The notes beneath the pieces are model-generated. The model saw only the letters and a list, made by a program, of their open reading frames with translations, did not search any database and was not told the origin of the DNA. The translations under genes and the position numbers were made by a program. This document shows positions 1 to 7,334 of a DNA stretch of 47,880 nt, piece after piece; position 1 is the stretch's first letter; every line of letters begins with the position of its first letter. The stretch lies in contig NZ_AUMR01000050.1 of NCBI RefSeq assembly GCF_000430785.1, positions 1-47,880 on the forward strand, in the 5' to 3' direction. This DNA comes from Ectobacillus panaciterrae DSM 19096. Lineage in GTDB: Bacteria > Bacillota > Bacilli > Bacillales > Bacillaceae_G.

Positions 1-55
1 TAAACAAGGGAAATTCGAAATATTAAAAACAACTGTAGATTCTTGATAAAATACG

Positions 56-95
56 TCAATTGTTGTGTTTTAAAAAAGGGGCGACTTCCCACAAG
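56..95 (+). repeat. Imperfect ~40-bp repeat, copy 1
   Basis: The block containing TTGTTGTGTTTTAAA followed by GCGACTTCCCACAAG recurs near the other end of the window (47525-47563) with only a few changes. Both copies lie several hundred bases upstream of related lipoprotein genes, so a duplicated segment is likely. No function is assigned. Confidence 0.55.
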
Positions 96-206
96 GAAGA
101 GGGGGCACTGAAAAAGTCCTCATGGTTTAAAAAGTGAAACCGACTTATGAGCAGCCCTTTCCTTTTTGAGTATACAAAAAAAACCGCCCATCCATCTTTA
201 AAGAAA

Positions 207-258
207 TAAAAAAACCAGCTATATTATGCAAAATACTCACAATATAGCTGGTTTTTAC
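207..258 (-). terminator. Strong intrinsic terminator
   Basis: There is a perfect 16-bp stem, 210-225 against 241-256 (AAAAACCAGCTATATT and its complement). T-runs flank it on both strands. It lies directly downstream of the minus-strand gene at 311-682 and is the natural terminator for it. Confidence 0.8.
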
Positions 259-310
259 TATTTTTCTATAAGGGTATAGTGACCTTATTAGAAATACTTC
301 TATTTTAAAT

Positions 311-682
311 TTACTTCTTTAAAGCGAGAGCAATGATGATAATATTCAATAATCTCTTTTCGACTATTCTAAATTTATAATCGTTCGTATTGATAATGGA
401 TTCAATCGATATTTCTCCTTCTGAAAATGTAGTATGCTCGTACCATCTTTTTTTCTTGTGATTTAATGCCATTGTATTTTCAAAACCTTTGATAAAAGCA
501 AAACATCCTTTCCTGTCTTTTAAAGATTTCTTTTCTGCAATAGTACCGATTTGCTCAATGGGGTGAAATCCTGTATCTGAAAATCTTGTAATTAATACAT
601 GCCCACTCTTTAACGCTTCCTTTGCCATTTCATAGGTTTCTAGAACACTGTACATGGTTTTGATTTTGGACAAGGCAATCAC
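311..682 (-). CDS. Hypothetical protein, 123 aa
   Basis: I do not recognise the family. The product is a basic, probably soluble protein of mixed alpha/beta character with a hydrophobic C-terminal stretch (LLNIIIIALALKK) and no signal peptide. The start used is GTG at 680-682, with only a weak AGG upstream; an internal ATG at residue 10 is an alternative. A perfect terminator follows the stop codon, and repeated AATAAAGTYGTTTAA blocks (701-767) lie just upstream between this gene and the divergent lipoprotein gene, so one repressor may control both. That the gene is real is inferred from the terminator and codon pattern. Confidence 0.5.
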   Translation of the reverse strand: MIALSKIKTMYSVLETYEMAKEALKSGHVLITRFSDTGFHPIEQIGTIAEKKSLKDRKGCFAFIKGFENTMALNHKKKRWYEHTTFSEGEISIESIINTNDYKFRIVEKRLLNIIIIALALKK

Positions 683-700
683 CTCAAAATGTACAGAGAT

Positions 701-767
701 AATAAAGTTGTTTAATTTACAATAAAGTCGTTTAAAACATAATAAAGTTGTTTTAAACGACTTTATT
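701..767. promoter_or_regulatory. Three 20-bp-spaced iterons ending in a palindrome
   Basis: AATAAAGTTGTTTAA (701), AATAAAGTCGTTTAA (721) and AATAAAGTTGTTTTAA (741) start exactly 20 bp apart. The third copy joins an inverted copy (753-767) to form a 27-bp near-perfect palindrome. The spacing of about two helical turns suggests binding of a protein to one face of the DNA. The block lies between divergent genes, which fits an operator; a plasmid iteron is the alternative. Confidence 0.55.
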
Positions 768-874
768 AATTGTTTCGTTAAGATTGTAAAGAAGTGTACT
801 TATGCCAACGTGGCAGTTTAGTTGAATGAAAAATGTTATAATATTATTAAAATTCAAGAAATGTAGGGTGGAAA

Positions 875-1747
875 ATGAAGAGTATTAAAAGATTCATTCA
901 AGTCATCTTAGTAAGTACATTAATCCTAATTCTTAGTGGATGTTTCTCTAAAGATGATCTGAATCAACCAATACAAGAATATTTAAAAACAAACTATGGA
1001 ATACAAGATGAGTTTTCCGTTATTCAGACAGATAATAATTGGCTTGAAGGGATTGACCATCAAACTTATGTAGAAATTAAAAAGCCATATCGTGCTTATC
1101 CGTTCCTAATGATTGATAGAGATACTTTGAAAGTTATAAAAGATCATAGTGACGATATCTATCTCGAACAATTCAAGGGTGCATATATTGAGCAACACCC
1201 AGAAGTAGTTCAAGTAATTGAACAGATCATAAAAAAATATGGGTTAGTAAAATATCCTAATAAATTTGTCCCAGAAGAAAATGGTCCTATTTATATGTTT
1301 CCTTACGACAACATTGGGGTAAATGTAAATAATTCTCAAGAGCTACTTGATGATTTTAAAAAGACCCAAAAGATAGATACTACTGAACTTTTACCTACAT
1401 TAATACCAAGTGACCTCCGAAATAAAAATCGTAATGGCATGTATCTAGGTGTGGTGAATTTTCTATTTGAATTTGACATGAATAAAAATAAACATCCTAT
1501 TCCAAAGGCCAAAGATCTAATTGAGGACTTTCAAAAAAGTGGAGTATTAACAAAAGGAATATACAGTATTGATATGAGAGTAGATGATTCAAATCCTGAT
1601 CACTTTGTGGGATGGGAATATAATAATATAGCTTTGTTTGAAGTCGATGGAAATGGTGAATATACAATAATTGCCACTCCTAAATATGATGAGTTAAGGG
1701 ACACTTACTTTTATGGTGATTACGCAGCTAAAAAAAATATAGAATAG
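875..1747 (+). CDS. Lipoprotein, 290 aa, unknown function
   Basis: The N-terminus is a lipoprotein signal: basic MKSIKR, a hydrophobic stretch, then the lipobox LSGC with Cys at about residue 23. The mature protein should be anchored on the outer face of the membrane. The rest is charged and rich in Asn, Asp and Tyr, with no motif I recognise. GTAGGGTGG precedes the ATG at a good distance. A second lipoprotein starting at 47712 shares the layout 'lipobox, short spacer, PI-x(2)-YL-x(2)-NYGI', so the two are paralogues. The gene stands alone. Confidence 0.8.
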   Translation: MKSIKRFIQVILVSTLILILSGCFSKDDLNQPIQEYLKTNYGIQDEFSVIQTDNNWLEGIDHQTYVEIKKPYRAYPFLMIDRDTLKVIKDHSDDIYLEQFKGAYIEQHPEVVQVIEQIIKKYGLVKYPNKFVPEENGPIYMFPYDNIGVNVNNSQELLDDFKKTQKIDTTELLPTLIPSDLRNKNRNGMYLGVVNFLFEFDMNKNKHPIPKAKDLIEDFQKSGVLTKGIYSIDMRVDDSNPDHFVGWEYNNIALFEVDGNGEYTIIATPKYDELRDTYFYGDYAAKKNIE

Positions 1748-1892
1748 AATGTTAGTTGAAGAAGACATGTGCTTGTCATATTCAACAATCGGGCCCTATT
1801 TTTTGAATAAACCTTAGATTTTTAAACGACTTCATTGTTATATTTTTGAGTACAGTGAAGTATCTTATATTGAAAATTAAACAACTATATTT

Positions 1893-1928
1893 TAACCCCG
1901 TCTTAAATTTAGAACGGGGTTATGCTTG
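1893..1928. terminator. Terminator-like hairpin
   Basis: TAACCCCGT pairs with ACGGGGTTA around an AT-rich loop, followed by a T-rich stretch. It is the only strong hairpin in the 1748-2089 gap, about 150 bp after the lipoprotein gene. A TTTAAACGACTTCATT block at 1816-1831 resembles the iterons at 701-767. Confidence 0.5.
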
Positions 1929-2089
1929 TTTTTGGTGTTAAAATATAATAACTTTATTGTCCTTTTACACAAAAGTTTTTTAATTATAGTTCAGTTAAAT
2001 TTTTTGCGAAATAAATTTTAATAATTTCACATACCATATTTATTTAAGAACTTTATTTTTAGTATACAAGAGACCGTTAAAAAATGATT

Positions 2090-2197
2090 TTAATCTTCTA
2101 TAGACAGTGTTTGATCACAATCTCCACATTTTATATTAACTTCTCGCTTAGTTGACCTTACAATGATTACACAGCTAGGACAGACCCCTACAACCAA
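2090..2197 (-). CDS. Putative zinc-ribbon micro-protein, 35 aa
   Basis: A short minus-strand frame encodes a sequence with CPSC and, about 20 residues on, CGDC. This is the two-knuckle pattern of a zinc ribbon. The only start in frame is TTG at 2195-2197 and no clear ribosome binding site precedes it, so it may instead be the remnant of a longer gene. The spaced CxxC pairs make chance less likely. The function is unknown. Confidence 0.35.
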   Translation of the reverse strand: MVVGVCPSCVIIVRSTKREVNIKCGDCDQTLSIED

Positions 2198-2218
2198 TAT
2201 TTTATTACAAAAAACGTT

Positions 2219-2325
2219 CGTTTAATGTAATGCTGATCGATACATTTAAAACTCCTAAATTTAAGTCCTTGTTTTTACATTAACTTATACATTAATCTAT
2301 TTACATTAATTAACGTTTAATGTAA
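2219..2325. promoter_or_regulatory. Putative res site of the adjacent recombinase
   Basis: Five copies of TTAATGTAA or its complement lie at 2222-2230, 2275-2283, 2288-2296, 2301-2309 and 2317-2325. The outermost are identical 12-mers, CGTTTAATGTAA, at 2219 and 2314. Several inverted half-sites within about 110 bp directly upstream of a resolvase gene is the usual arrangement for a serine resolvase res site, where binding also represses the gene. Confidence 0.6.
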
Positions 2326-2373
2326 AATTCGATTATAAAATTTGGAAGTTTCTTATTAAGAGGTGTTGTTACA

Positions 2374-3210
2374 TTGATTTTTGGGTATGCTCGCGTAAGC
2401 AAAAAAGATCAAAACTTAGAATTACAAATTGATGCACTTGAAAAGTACGGGGTAGAAGAAATTTATCAAGAAAAAATAACGGGTACTAAAACGGATCGTC
2501 CAGAGCTAGAGCAATTGCTAAAAGTTCTTCGAAAAGGAGACAAGATTGTTGTATACAAGTTAGATCGTATTAGTCGTTCTACAAAACACCTTATTGAACT
2601 TGCGGAGTTTTTTGAAAAGAAGGAAATAGATTTTATATCTATTCAAGACAACATTGATACATCAAGCCCGATTGGACGTTTCTTTTTTCGAATGATTGCA
2701 AGTATTGCAGAATTAGAACGTGACATTATTAGAGAACGTACAATAGATGGGCTTGCTGCTGCAAGGGCGAGAGGAAAAAAAGGTGGGAGACCCTTTACCG
2801 ATAAGAAAACAAAAGAAAAAGCACTAAATATGTATAAAAGTAAACAATTTACGTTAAAAGAAATTAAGGATATGACAGGTGTAGCTCCATCCACTATTTA
2901 TAGCTGGTTAAAGCAAGAAAGCACTCAAACAGACACCGCAAAAATAAGAATGTGGCTGCGAATAGAAAATAACAATAAATTTGTACGTAGCAAAGGGAAA
3001 GTAAGAGAAAGCATCGAGCATTTCCTAAAAGATAATTACAAAATGGAGATCATAGCTAACGAGTATATAATTTACGTTCCTTATACAACCGTCGATGAGT
3101 TAGAAAAGACAGTGTATAATATTCTCAGTGAATTAAATAGTGAGGCTGATATGAGGAATTGTTTTATTGAAGCAGATGTTTATTGCGATGAACTAGGACT
3201 CACATGGTAA
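2374..3210 (+). CDS. Serine recombinase (resolvase/invertase) with extra C-terminal domain
   Basis: Residues 1-140 are the resolvase catalytic domain: it opens with IFGYARVSKKDQ carrying the nucleophile serine, then VYKLDRISRS and an ELERDIIRERT helix. A helix-turn-helix follows at about 145-185 (KEIKDMTGVAPSTIYSWLK). Classical resolvases of about 185 aa end here; this protein has roughly 95 more residues (RMWLRIENNNKF... to GLTW) that look like a separate small alpha/beta domain. The start is TTG with GAGGTG upstream. It probably resolves plasmid multimers or cointegrates at the repeats just upstream. The extension could be a regulatory or partner-binding domain; that is inference. Confidence 0.9.
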   Translation: MIFGYARVSKKDQNLELQIDALEKYGVEEIYQEKITGTKTDRPELEQLLKVLRKGDKIVVYKLDRISRSTKHLIELAEFFEKKEIDFISIQDNIDTSSPIGRFFFRMIASIAELERDIIRERTIDGLAAARARGKKGGRPFTDKKTKEKALNMYKSKQFTLKEIKDMTGVAPSTIYSWLKQESTQTDTAKIRMWLRIENNNKFVRSKGKVRESIEHFLKDNYKMEIIANEYIIYVPYTTVDELEKTVYNILSELNSEADMRNCFIEADVYCDELGLTW

Positions 3211-3245
3211 TTTCAAGGGATTGATATTAGTAGTTCAAAAAATAC

Positions 3246-3275
3246 AAAAAGAGCCATAAAATGTGGCTCTTTTTG
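3246..3275 (+). terminator. Intrinsic terminator after the recombinase gene
   Basis: AAAGAGCCA and TGGCTCTTT form a 9-bp stem around a short loop, followed by TTTTT. It lies 36 bp after the recombinase stop. Confidence 0.8.
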
Positions 3276-3386
3276 CATGTAAAGGTATTTTGTGTAAAAT
3301 TCCGAATCAACTTTATAATAATTCAGGGAAAAAGATAATTTCAAGCGGTAAAATATTACATTTAATCAATAAGAAAACAAACAAGA

Positions 3387-3421
3387 ACACCCCTCCCTGT
3401 CGTTGGAAAAGAGGGGTGTAC
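3387..3421. terminator. GC-rich hairpin, possible terminator
   Basis: ACACCCCTC (3387-3395) pairs with GAGGGGTGT (3411-3419). No strong T-tract follows on the plus strand. On the minus strand the stem is followed by TTCTTGTTTG. Confidence 0.45.
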
Positions 3422-3506
3422 CTTAGCTTAGAAAGAAATGGACTATAATCTAAAGGCTGTCCATCTCCTTATGATCATATTCTTTATATCAATGAAATAT
3501 GTACAA

Positions 3507-3605
3507 AAATATGCAAGATTTTATACAGTTTTTCCATATATCCGGTACACAACCGGAAAGCTGAAAGCCGCATCACTGCGGCAAAGTATAAAATCCTGCA
3601 TATTT
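3507..3605. other. ~100-nt three-way-junction fold
   Basis: A 20-bp closing stem (3507-3526 with 3586-3605, one mismatch) encloses two separate small hairpins: CCGGT/ACCGG (3542-3556) and GCCGCA/TGCGGC (3567-3582). This nested shape is more elaborate than a terminator and contains no convincing gene. It sits 57 bp upstream of the first dif-like site. It could be a small RNA, a palindromic mobile repeat or a single-strand origin. Confidence 0.5.
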
Positions 3606-3661
3606 CATAATGTTCGATAATAAGAGAAATGTTGATATCATGAGGATTTTGTGAACAATCA

Positions 3662-3711
3662 ACTTCCGATAATGAGATGTTATGTAAACCTGACATGTAT
3701 ACGATATACAT
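3662..3711 (+). repeat. dif-like Xer site 1 with adjacent palindrome
   Basis: Arms ACTTCCGATAA and TTATGTAAACC are separated by 7 bp. Both resemble the Bacillus subtilis dif arms (ACTTCCTAGAA, TTATGTAAACT, from memory). A conserved partial palindrome ATGTATACGATATACAT follows at 3695-3711. Sister copies are at 5677 and 11792 in the same orientation. The Bacillus XerC/XerD homologues are CodV and RipX. Confidence 0.7.
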
Positions 3712-3922
3712 GATTCCTTGTTGAACTAACTGGCAGGTTAGTGAAAGTATAGAATAGATTTATGAAGAAAAAAGGTTCCCTTATTTAGGAACCATAAATA
3801 TTAAAAATTTTAGTTTAAAATAACGAGTCGATTTATGTGAAATTTGGGCCAAATAAGTTAAAATAATATTTGGAGAAAAATGAAAAATATGTATAGAAAT
3901 TTTTTATGAGAAAGGAATCATC

Positions 3923-4792
3923 ATGATAAAAAGAATTTCCAAAATGAAAGATTTTTTATTCGATGCAAATTTCTGGAAAGCCGCATTCGTTATTCCAGGT
4001 CTTTCATTTACATTGGCAGCTGCAGTGTTAGGCTTTATTGATTTAGAAAACAAAATCAAAATTATTTTATTTTCATGTTTAACAGCTTTTTCTATTATTT
4101 ATGTCATTATATATATCTTTGTTAAATCAGGATTGAAAGGAGTAACTTTGAATATAGATGGATCAGTAATAGAAATTACCTCTGGTGATATTTTTCAACA
4201 AGATGCTAACTGTTATAAGGTAATTGCTTTTAATGAATTTTTTGATACAAAAGTAGACGATAACATAATATCAGTAAGTTCATTAAATGGAATGTACTTA
4301 TTAAATAAGTACCCAAATAAAGATAACATCATTGATTTTGATAATAGAGTAGCAATAGACCCAAGATTGAAAAAGATAGAAGAGAATGTCCACAGACCTC
4401 TTGGTGGAAAAACAACAAGATATGAACTTGGTAGTATTTTTAAAGATAATGACTATTTTCTTGTTGCTTTTTCAAAATTTAATGATCGTAATGAAGCTAA
4501 TTTAAGATTAACAGAATATGCAACATGTTTATTAAAGTTTTGGGATGAGGTCAATTCTTTATACAATCGAAAAACGGTTGTAATACCTTTATTAGGATCA
4601 GGTATAACAAGGCATAGAGATTTTAATGCTACCAATCAAGAATTACTTGAAGTTATTCTCTGGACATTTAAGATCAGCAAAGTTAAATTCAGAGAACCAT
4701 CAAAAGTTAAAATTCTCATACATGGAAATCAAATAAATGATATAAACCTTTATAAGTTAAAGGAATTTGAGAATACTGGGATACAGAGATAA
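3923..4792 (+). CDS. thsA: ThsA-type Thoeris effector (two TM segments plus macro domain)
   Basis: Residues about 18-40 and 44-67 are two strongly hydrophobic membrane helices. The remainder is a macro-like domain, with the conserved loop VIPLLGSGITRHRDF at about 217-232. In type II Thoeris, a TM-macro ThsA binds the nucleotide signal made by the TIR partner (histidine-ADP-ribose in described systems) and then damages the membrane. The start ATG has AAAGGAATCATC upstream. The TIR gene follows 169 bp later on the same strand. The family assignment rests on domain order plus the partner gene. Activity in this strain is inference. Confidence 0.85.
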   Translation: MIKRISKMKDFLFDANFWKAAFVIPGLSFTLAAAVLGFIDLENKIKIILFSCLTAFSIIYVIIYIFVKSGLKGVTLNIDGSVIEITSGDIFQQDANCYKVIAFNEFFDTKVDDNIISVSSLNGMYLLNKYPNKDNIIDFDNRVAIDPRLKKIEENVHRPLGGKTTRYELGSIFKDNDYFLVAFSKFNDRNEANLRLTEYATCLLKFWDEVNSLYNRKTVVIPLLGSGITRHRDFNATNQELLEVILWTFKISKVKFREPSKVKILIHGNQINDINLYKLKEFENTGIQR

Positions 4793-4961
4793 AAAGCTTC
4801 AAATAATGGGGCTGTCAGAAACATAATGGAGGTAATGTTGTTTATTTTATGTTCCTCCAATTTACTCTGATCTGTCTAGGATTGTATTGCAAGCTAACAG
4901 ACGCATTTTATCCAGTAAATCAGCTATGTCAAACCAAATTGAAGGGAGAATAAAATAATAT

Positions 4962-5531
4962 ATGGCTTACAGAAGTGGTAATTATTCGGCGTTTTATGTT
5001 AGTGAACCTTTTAGTGAAAGTAATTTGGGTGCTTCTGCTACCAAAGATTTTGTATCGTACAATCTGTTAAGAGCTTGGAAAGCGCAAGATAGCACTTTTC
5101 CATTCATTGACTCACATGATAAAAACTATAATGTGCGGGATGGAAGTGATTGGGAAAAGACATTGAAACCACGTCTGCATGACAGGCTTAATAACTCAAA
5201 GAATATTATTTTGTTTTTAAGTTCGACAACCAAGAATAGTAGAGCTTTACGGGAAGAAATGAATTATGGAATTGTAACAAAAGGGCTGCCAGTTATCGTA
5301 GTTTATCCAGAATACACAGATAAGAGTGACATTATTGGATGTAGTTCGAAAACAATCAGGCAGCAGATAAAGAACTTGTGGGATAACCTGCCTGCTTTTC
5401 GTGATTCTATGGGGAATGTTCCAACTCTTCACATACCAAATAAAAAGGAATTAATAAGAAGTGCCCTAAGCGATACTGACTTTATGGTTAATTCAAAGTG
5501 TGCTGCAAATACATATTTTTATCCTTGTTGA
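4962..5531 (+). CDS. thsB: ThsB, TIR-domain sensor/synthase of type II Thoeris
   Basis: This 189-aa protein is essentially one TIR domain. The N-terminus AFYVSEPF matches a TIR beta-A strand, NIILFLSS (about 81-88) is a core strand, and RALREEMNYG (95-103) holds the probable catalytic glutamate (E98 or E99). It is expected to sense phage and convert NAD+ to a signal that activates the macro-domain ThsA encoded just upstream. GAAGGGAGAA precedes the ATG. A terminator at 5620 closes the pair. The pair is the only cargo between dif-like sites 1 and 2. Confidence 0.88.
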   Translation: MAYRSGNYSAFYVSEPFSESNLGASATKDFVSYNLLRAWKAQDSTFPFIDSHDKNYNVRDGSDWEKTLKPRLHDRLNNSKNIILFLSSTTKNSRALREEMNYGIVTKGLPVIVVYPEYTDKSDIIGCSSKTIRQQIKNLWDNLPAFRDSMGNVPTLHIPNKKELIRSALSDTDFMVNSKCAANTYFYPC

Positions 5532-5619
5532 ATAATCTTAATATGTAAAATATTTCGTTTAAACTAACAGGGGCTAATATTTAATAAAATAAATATATTT
5601 ATTACTTCTGAGAACACGA

Positions 5620-5657
5620 ATCCCCTTCAGATCGATTAACTGAAGAGGATTTTTTTC
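5620..5657 (+). terminator. Terminator downstream of thsB
   Basis: ATCCCCTTCAG (5620-5630, preceded by A) pairs imperfectly with CTGAAGAGGAT (5640-5650) and is followed by TTTTTT. It closes the Thoeris segment 20 bp before the second dif-like site. Confidence 0.7.
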
Positions 5658-5676
5658 TAGGCTCCTAGATACATTG

Positions 5677-5726
5677 AGTTCCGATAATAGTTTATTATGT
5701 TAACTGGACTTGTATACGGTATACAA
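5677..5726 (+). repeat. dif-like Xer site 2 with adjacent palindrome
   Basis: Arms AGTTCCGATAA and TTATGTTAACT are separated by 7 bp. The right half ATTATGTTAACT fits the Firmicutes dif consensus as I recall it. The palindrome TTGTATACGGTATACAA follows at 5710-5726, at the same spacing as in site 1. The orientation is the same as sites 1 and 3. Confidence 0.72.
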
Positions 5727-5814
5727 CACAATAACCGTGTTCCTATACCCAAAATAGACTAGCAATCTTCAAAAATTATAAGTTTTTCAGTATTAGGGGT
5801 AGCACGCACATTTA

Positions 5815-6216
5815 CTACTGTGGTAACAGTCTGCCTATTGCCACCAGCGCTTCTAAAACATGTTTAATTATAATTACATTCTCATTCTTGTCGGCAAGTT
5901 CACGTATTCTGCGCTCATCCTGTCTTATTTCACTTAAAAGATGAAGCACCTTTTCTTCACTAATGTTATTTCCATGTTCATTTATATATCTTAGTTTCAT
6001 ATACAGACTTTCCCTGAGAGCCTCTAATGCTTTGTCAGTTGTTTTCATTTGCGGATCTTCAATAATATTAATGACCTGTTTGATACATGTTCGTATGTTA
6101 TTAAACACTTCATCCGTCTTGATAACAGGCATACCGCTTTTTTTAGAAGGTGTTTTCAATCTCAGCGTTCTTGGATCACGTAGTTGCCTTCCCCACAGCC
6201 TTCTCCACATATTCAA
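5815..6216 (-). CDS. Hypothetical helical protein, 133 aa
   Basis: This is the last gene of a three-gene minus-strand operon (DUF1643 protein, zinc-knuckle protein, this one). The sequence is highly helical and charged, with a basic N-terminus rich in Arg and Trp (MWRRLWGRQLRDPRTLRL). Residues 35-130 look like a helical bundle. The start is TTG at 6214-6216 (or ATG two codons on), behind an excellent GGGGAGG. No family is recognised. It ends 110 bp from the second dif-like site and so belongs to the segment between sites 2 and 3. Confidence 0.65.
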   Translation of the reverse strand: MNMWRRLWGRQLRDPRTLRLKTPSKKSGMPVIKTDEVFNNIRTCIKQVINIIEDPQMKTTDKALEALRESLYMKLRYINEHGNNISEEKVLHLLSEIRQDERRIRELADKNENVIIIKHVLEALVAIGRLLPQ

Positions 6217-6255
6217 TAAACCTCCCCCGTTTACTTATTTTACATATACATATGA

Positions 6256-6474
6256 TTAATCTTTGTCTGATTCGGAATGTTTTCTCTTATATTCTTCTAA
6301 ACAATTTTCACAAACTGGATAACCCTCCAGCGGAAACTCTTCAAAACATTCATCACACCACATCCACGCATCCCCACCAATTACCTTTCCTTCATCATTA
6401 ATTGTTAAACCTTCTTTCGACTTAAATTCCGGTCTATCTTTTGCTGTTCTAATTAGCTTTTTCCTTTCATTCAC
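6256..6474 (-). CDS. Small zinc-knuckle protein, 72 aa
   Basis: The product has CDEC (about 40-43) and CENC (about 55-58). Two CxxC pairs 15 residues apart imply a single zinc-binding treble-clef or ribbon. The GTG start overlaps the stop of the upstream DUF1643 gene (GTGA) and has GGAGG 8 bp upstream, so the two are translationally coupled. The C-terminus is charged. It could be a nucleic-acid or protein adaptor; that is inference from size and zinc motif only. Confidence 0.7.
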   Translation of the reverse strand: MNERKKLIRTAKDRPEFKSKEGLTINDEGKVIGGDAWMWCDECFEEFPLEGYPVCENCLEEYKRKHSESDKD

Positions 6475-6977
6475 ATGAACACCTCCGATTTTGTTTCTTT
6501 AGCTAGAAATAAGGGGTGTCGCGGTTGTCTCCTTGTTGTTTTCCCAAGACAGTATATTGGCTTTCTGTATCCGTTTAGTACCGAAGTAATCAACTCAATA
6601 TGTCTGTCGGATTTATGGGTAATTGCTTCATCTCCCCATGCTGCAATAACCATATTGCAATTATTTAGGGCTTCTCTTATATATTCATCGTTTTTAGGAC
6701 CAACAGCATCATCTCTTCCCATGTTCTTAACTTTCGTCCAATCGGTTGATATATAAGCAAATAAATTAATGATTTCCAAAGATGTACAATTAAATTGTTT
6801 TGCAAAATCTATACATCTGTTTGTTGTTCGGTCATCTTCAAAAGCGTCAGCAGTACTAGGATTGAGCATTATAAATAACGCCCTCTTATGAAGCACTTGG
6901 CTGATTCCTTCACTCCAATCCCTGAGTAGAGAATATCGATAGTTCCCCTCTATTACAGCTTCCCGTTTCATCATCAT
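6471..6977 (-). CDS. DUF1643 family protein, ~168 aa
   Basis: The core has LFIMLNPSTADAFEDDRTTNRC, the hallmark of DUF1643 (short proteins common in phages, plasmids and accessory islands, function not established). A second conserved block, VIAAWGDEA, is followed by CLG-x-T near the end. Three ATG codons in a row follow GGGAGGG; the third (6969-6971) has the best spacing, and an in-frame GTG at 6986 has no Shine-Dalgarno of its own. It is the first gene of a coupled three-gene operon. Confidence 0.85.
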   Translation of the reverse strand: MMMKREAVIEGNYRYSLLRDWSEGISQVLHKRALFIMLNPSTADAFEDDRTTNRCIDFAKQFNCTSLEIINLFAYISTDWTKVKNMGRDDAVGPKNDEYIREALNNCNMVIAAWGDEAITHKSDRHIELITSVLNGYRKPIYCLGKTTRRQPRHPLFLAKETKSEVFM

Positions 6978-7085
6978 CCCTCCCACTATATAACTTTATT
7001 AAATGGCAAAAAAAGGATTTATGCAAATCTATTTTTAGACACTTCATTTCCGCCATTCCCAATCAACTCTTGGAAATTCCTTAAA

Positions 7086-7114
7086 GGGGTACCGCCCATC
7101 GCCATCAACCTAAG
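7086..7114 (+). mobile_element. IS231-type end inserted in a Tn4430-like transposon end
   Basis: GGGGTACCGCC (7086-7096) matches the outer tip of Tn4430-type terminal repeats. It is followed at once by CATCGCCATCAACCTAAG, close to the IS231 terminal repeat CATGCCCATCAACTTAAG. IS231 is known to target Tn4430 ends. Only the tip survives here. Confidence 0.65.
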
Positions 7115-7128
7115 GTAAATCTTTACCC

Positions 7129-7247
7129 CATCGCCATCAAGTTAAAATTTTGCAGCACCCCCAGAACGAAATTTTAGACCTTCTTGTAACAAAAAAGCTT
7201 ATTTTATCGTTTTGGGGGTGACCTGTTTTCTTGGCTTGATGGGTATG
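7129..7247. mobile_element. Deleted IS231 relic (both ends, no transposase)
   Basis: A left end CATCGCCATCAAGTTAA (7129) and a right end TTGGCTTGATGGGTATG (7231-7247) enclose about 85 bp of non-coding DNA. The right end abuts TGGCGGTACGCC, again a Tn4430-like tip. It is a MITE-like or MIC231-like remnant, and no coding sequence is left. Confidence 0.6.
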
Positions 7248-7334
7248 TGGCGGTACGCCTACATTAAAATTAGATATAGAAATTAAAAATTCAAAATATT
7301 ACAATTTATATAAAGAAGGGGAGAGGATTATGAG

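Noticed and set aside
3438-3711. Short frames on both strands over the three-way-junction element
   Set aside because: They run through hairpins and the dif-like site, lack ribosome binding sites and have no protein-like composition.
3662-5726. The repeated sites as res sites of the two serine recombinases
   Set aside because: Both recombinases already have their own inverted repeats directly upstream, and the arms fit dif (ACTTCC, TTATGTWAAC) better. The 7-bp spacing rather than 6 keeps some doubt.
6150-6401. Plus-strand frames over the DUF1643 operon
   Set aside because: The minus-strand genes have clear binding sites, coupling and zinc motifs; the plus-strand frames do not.
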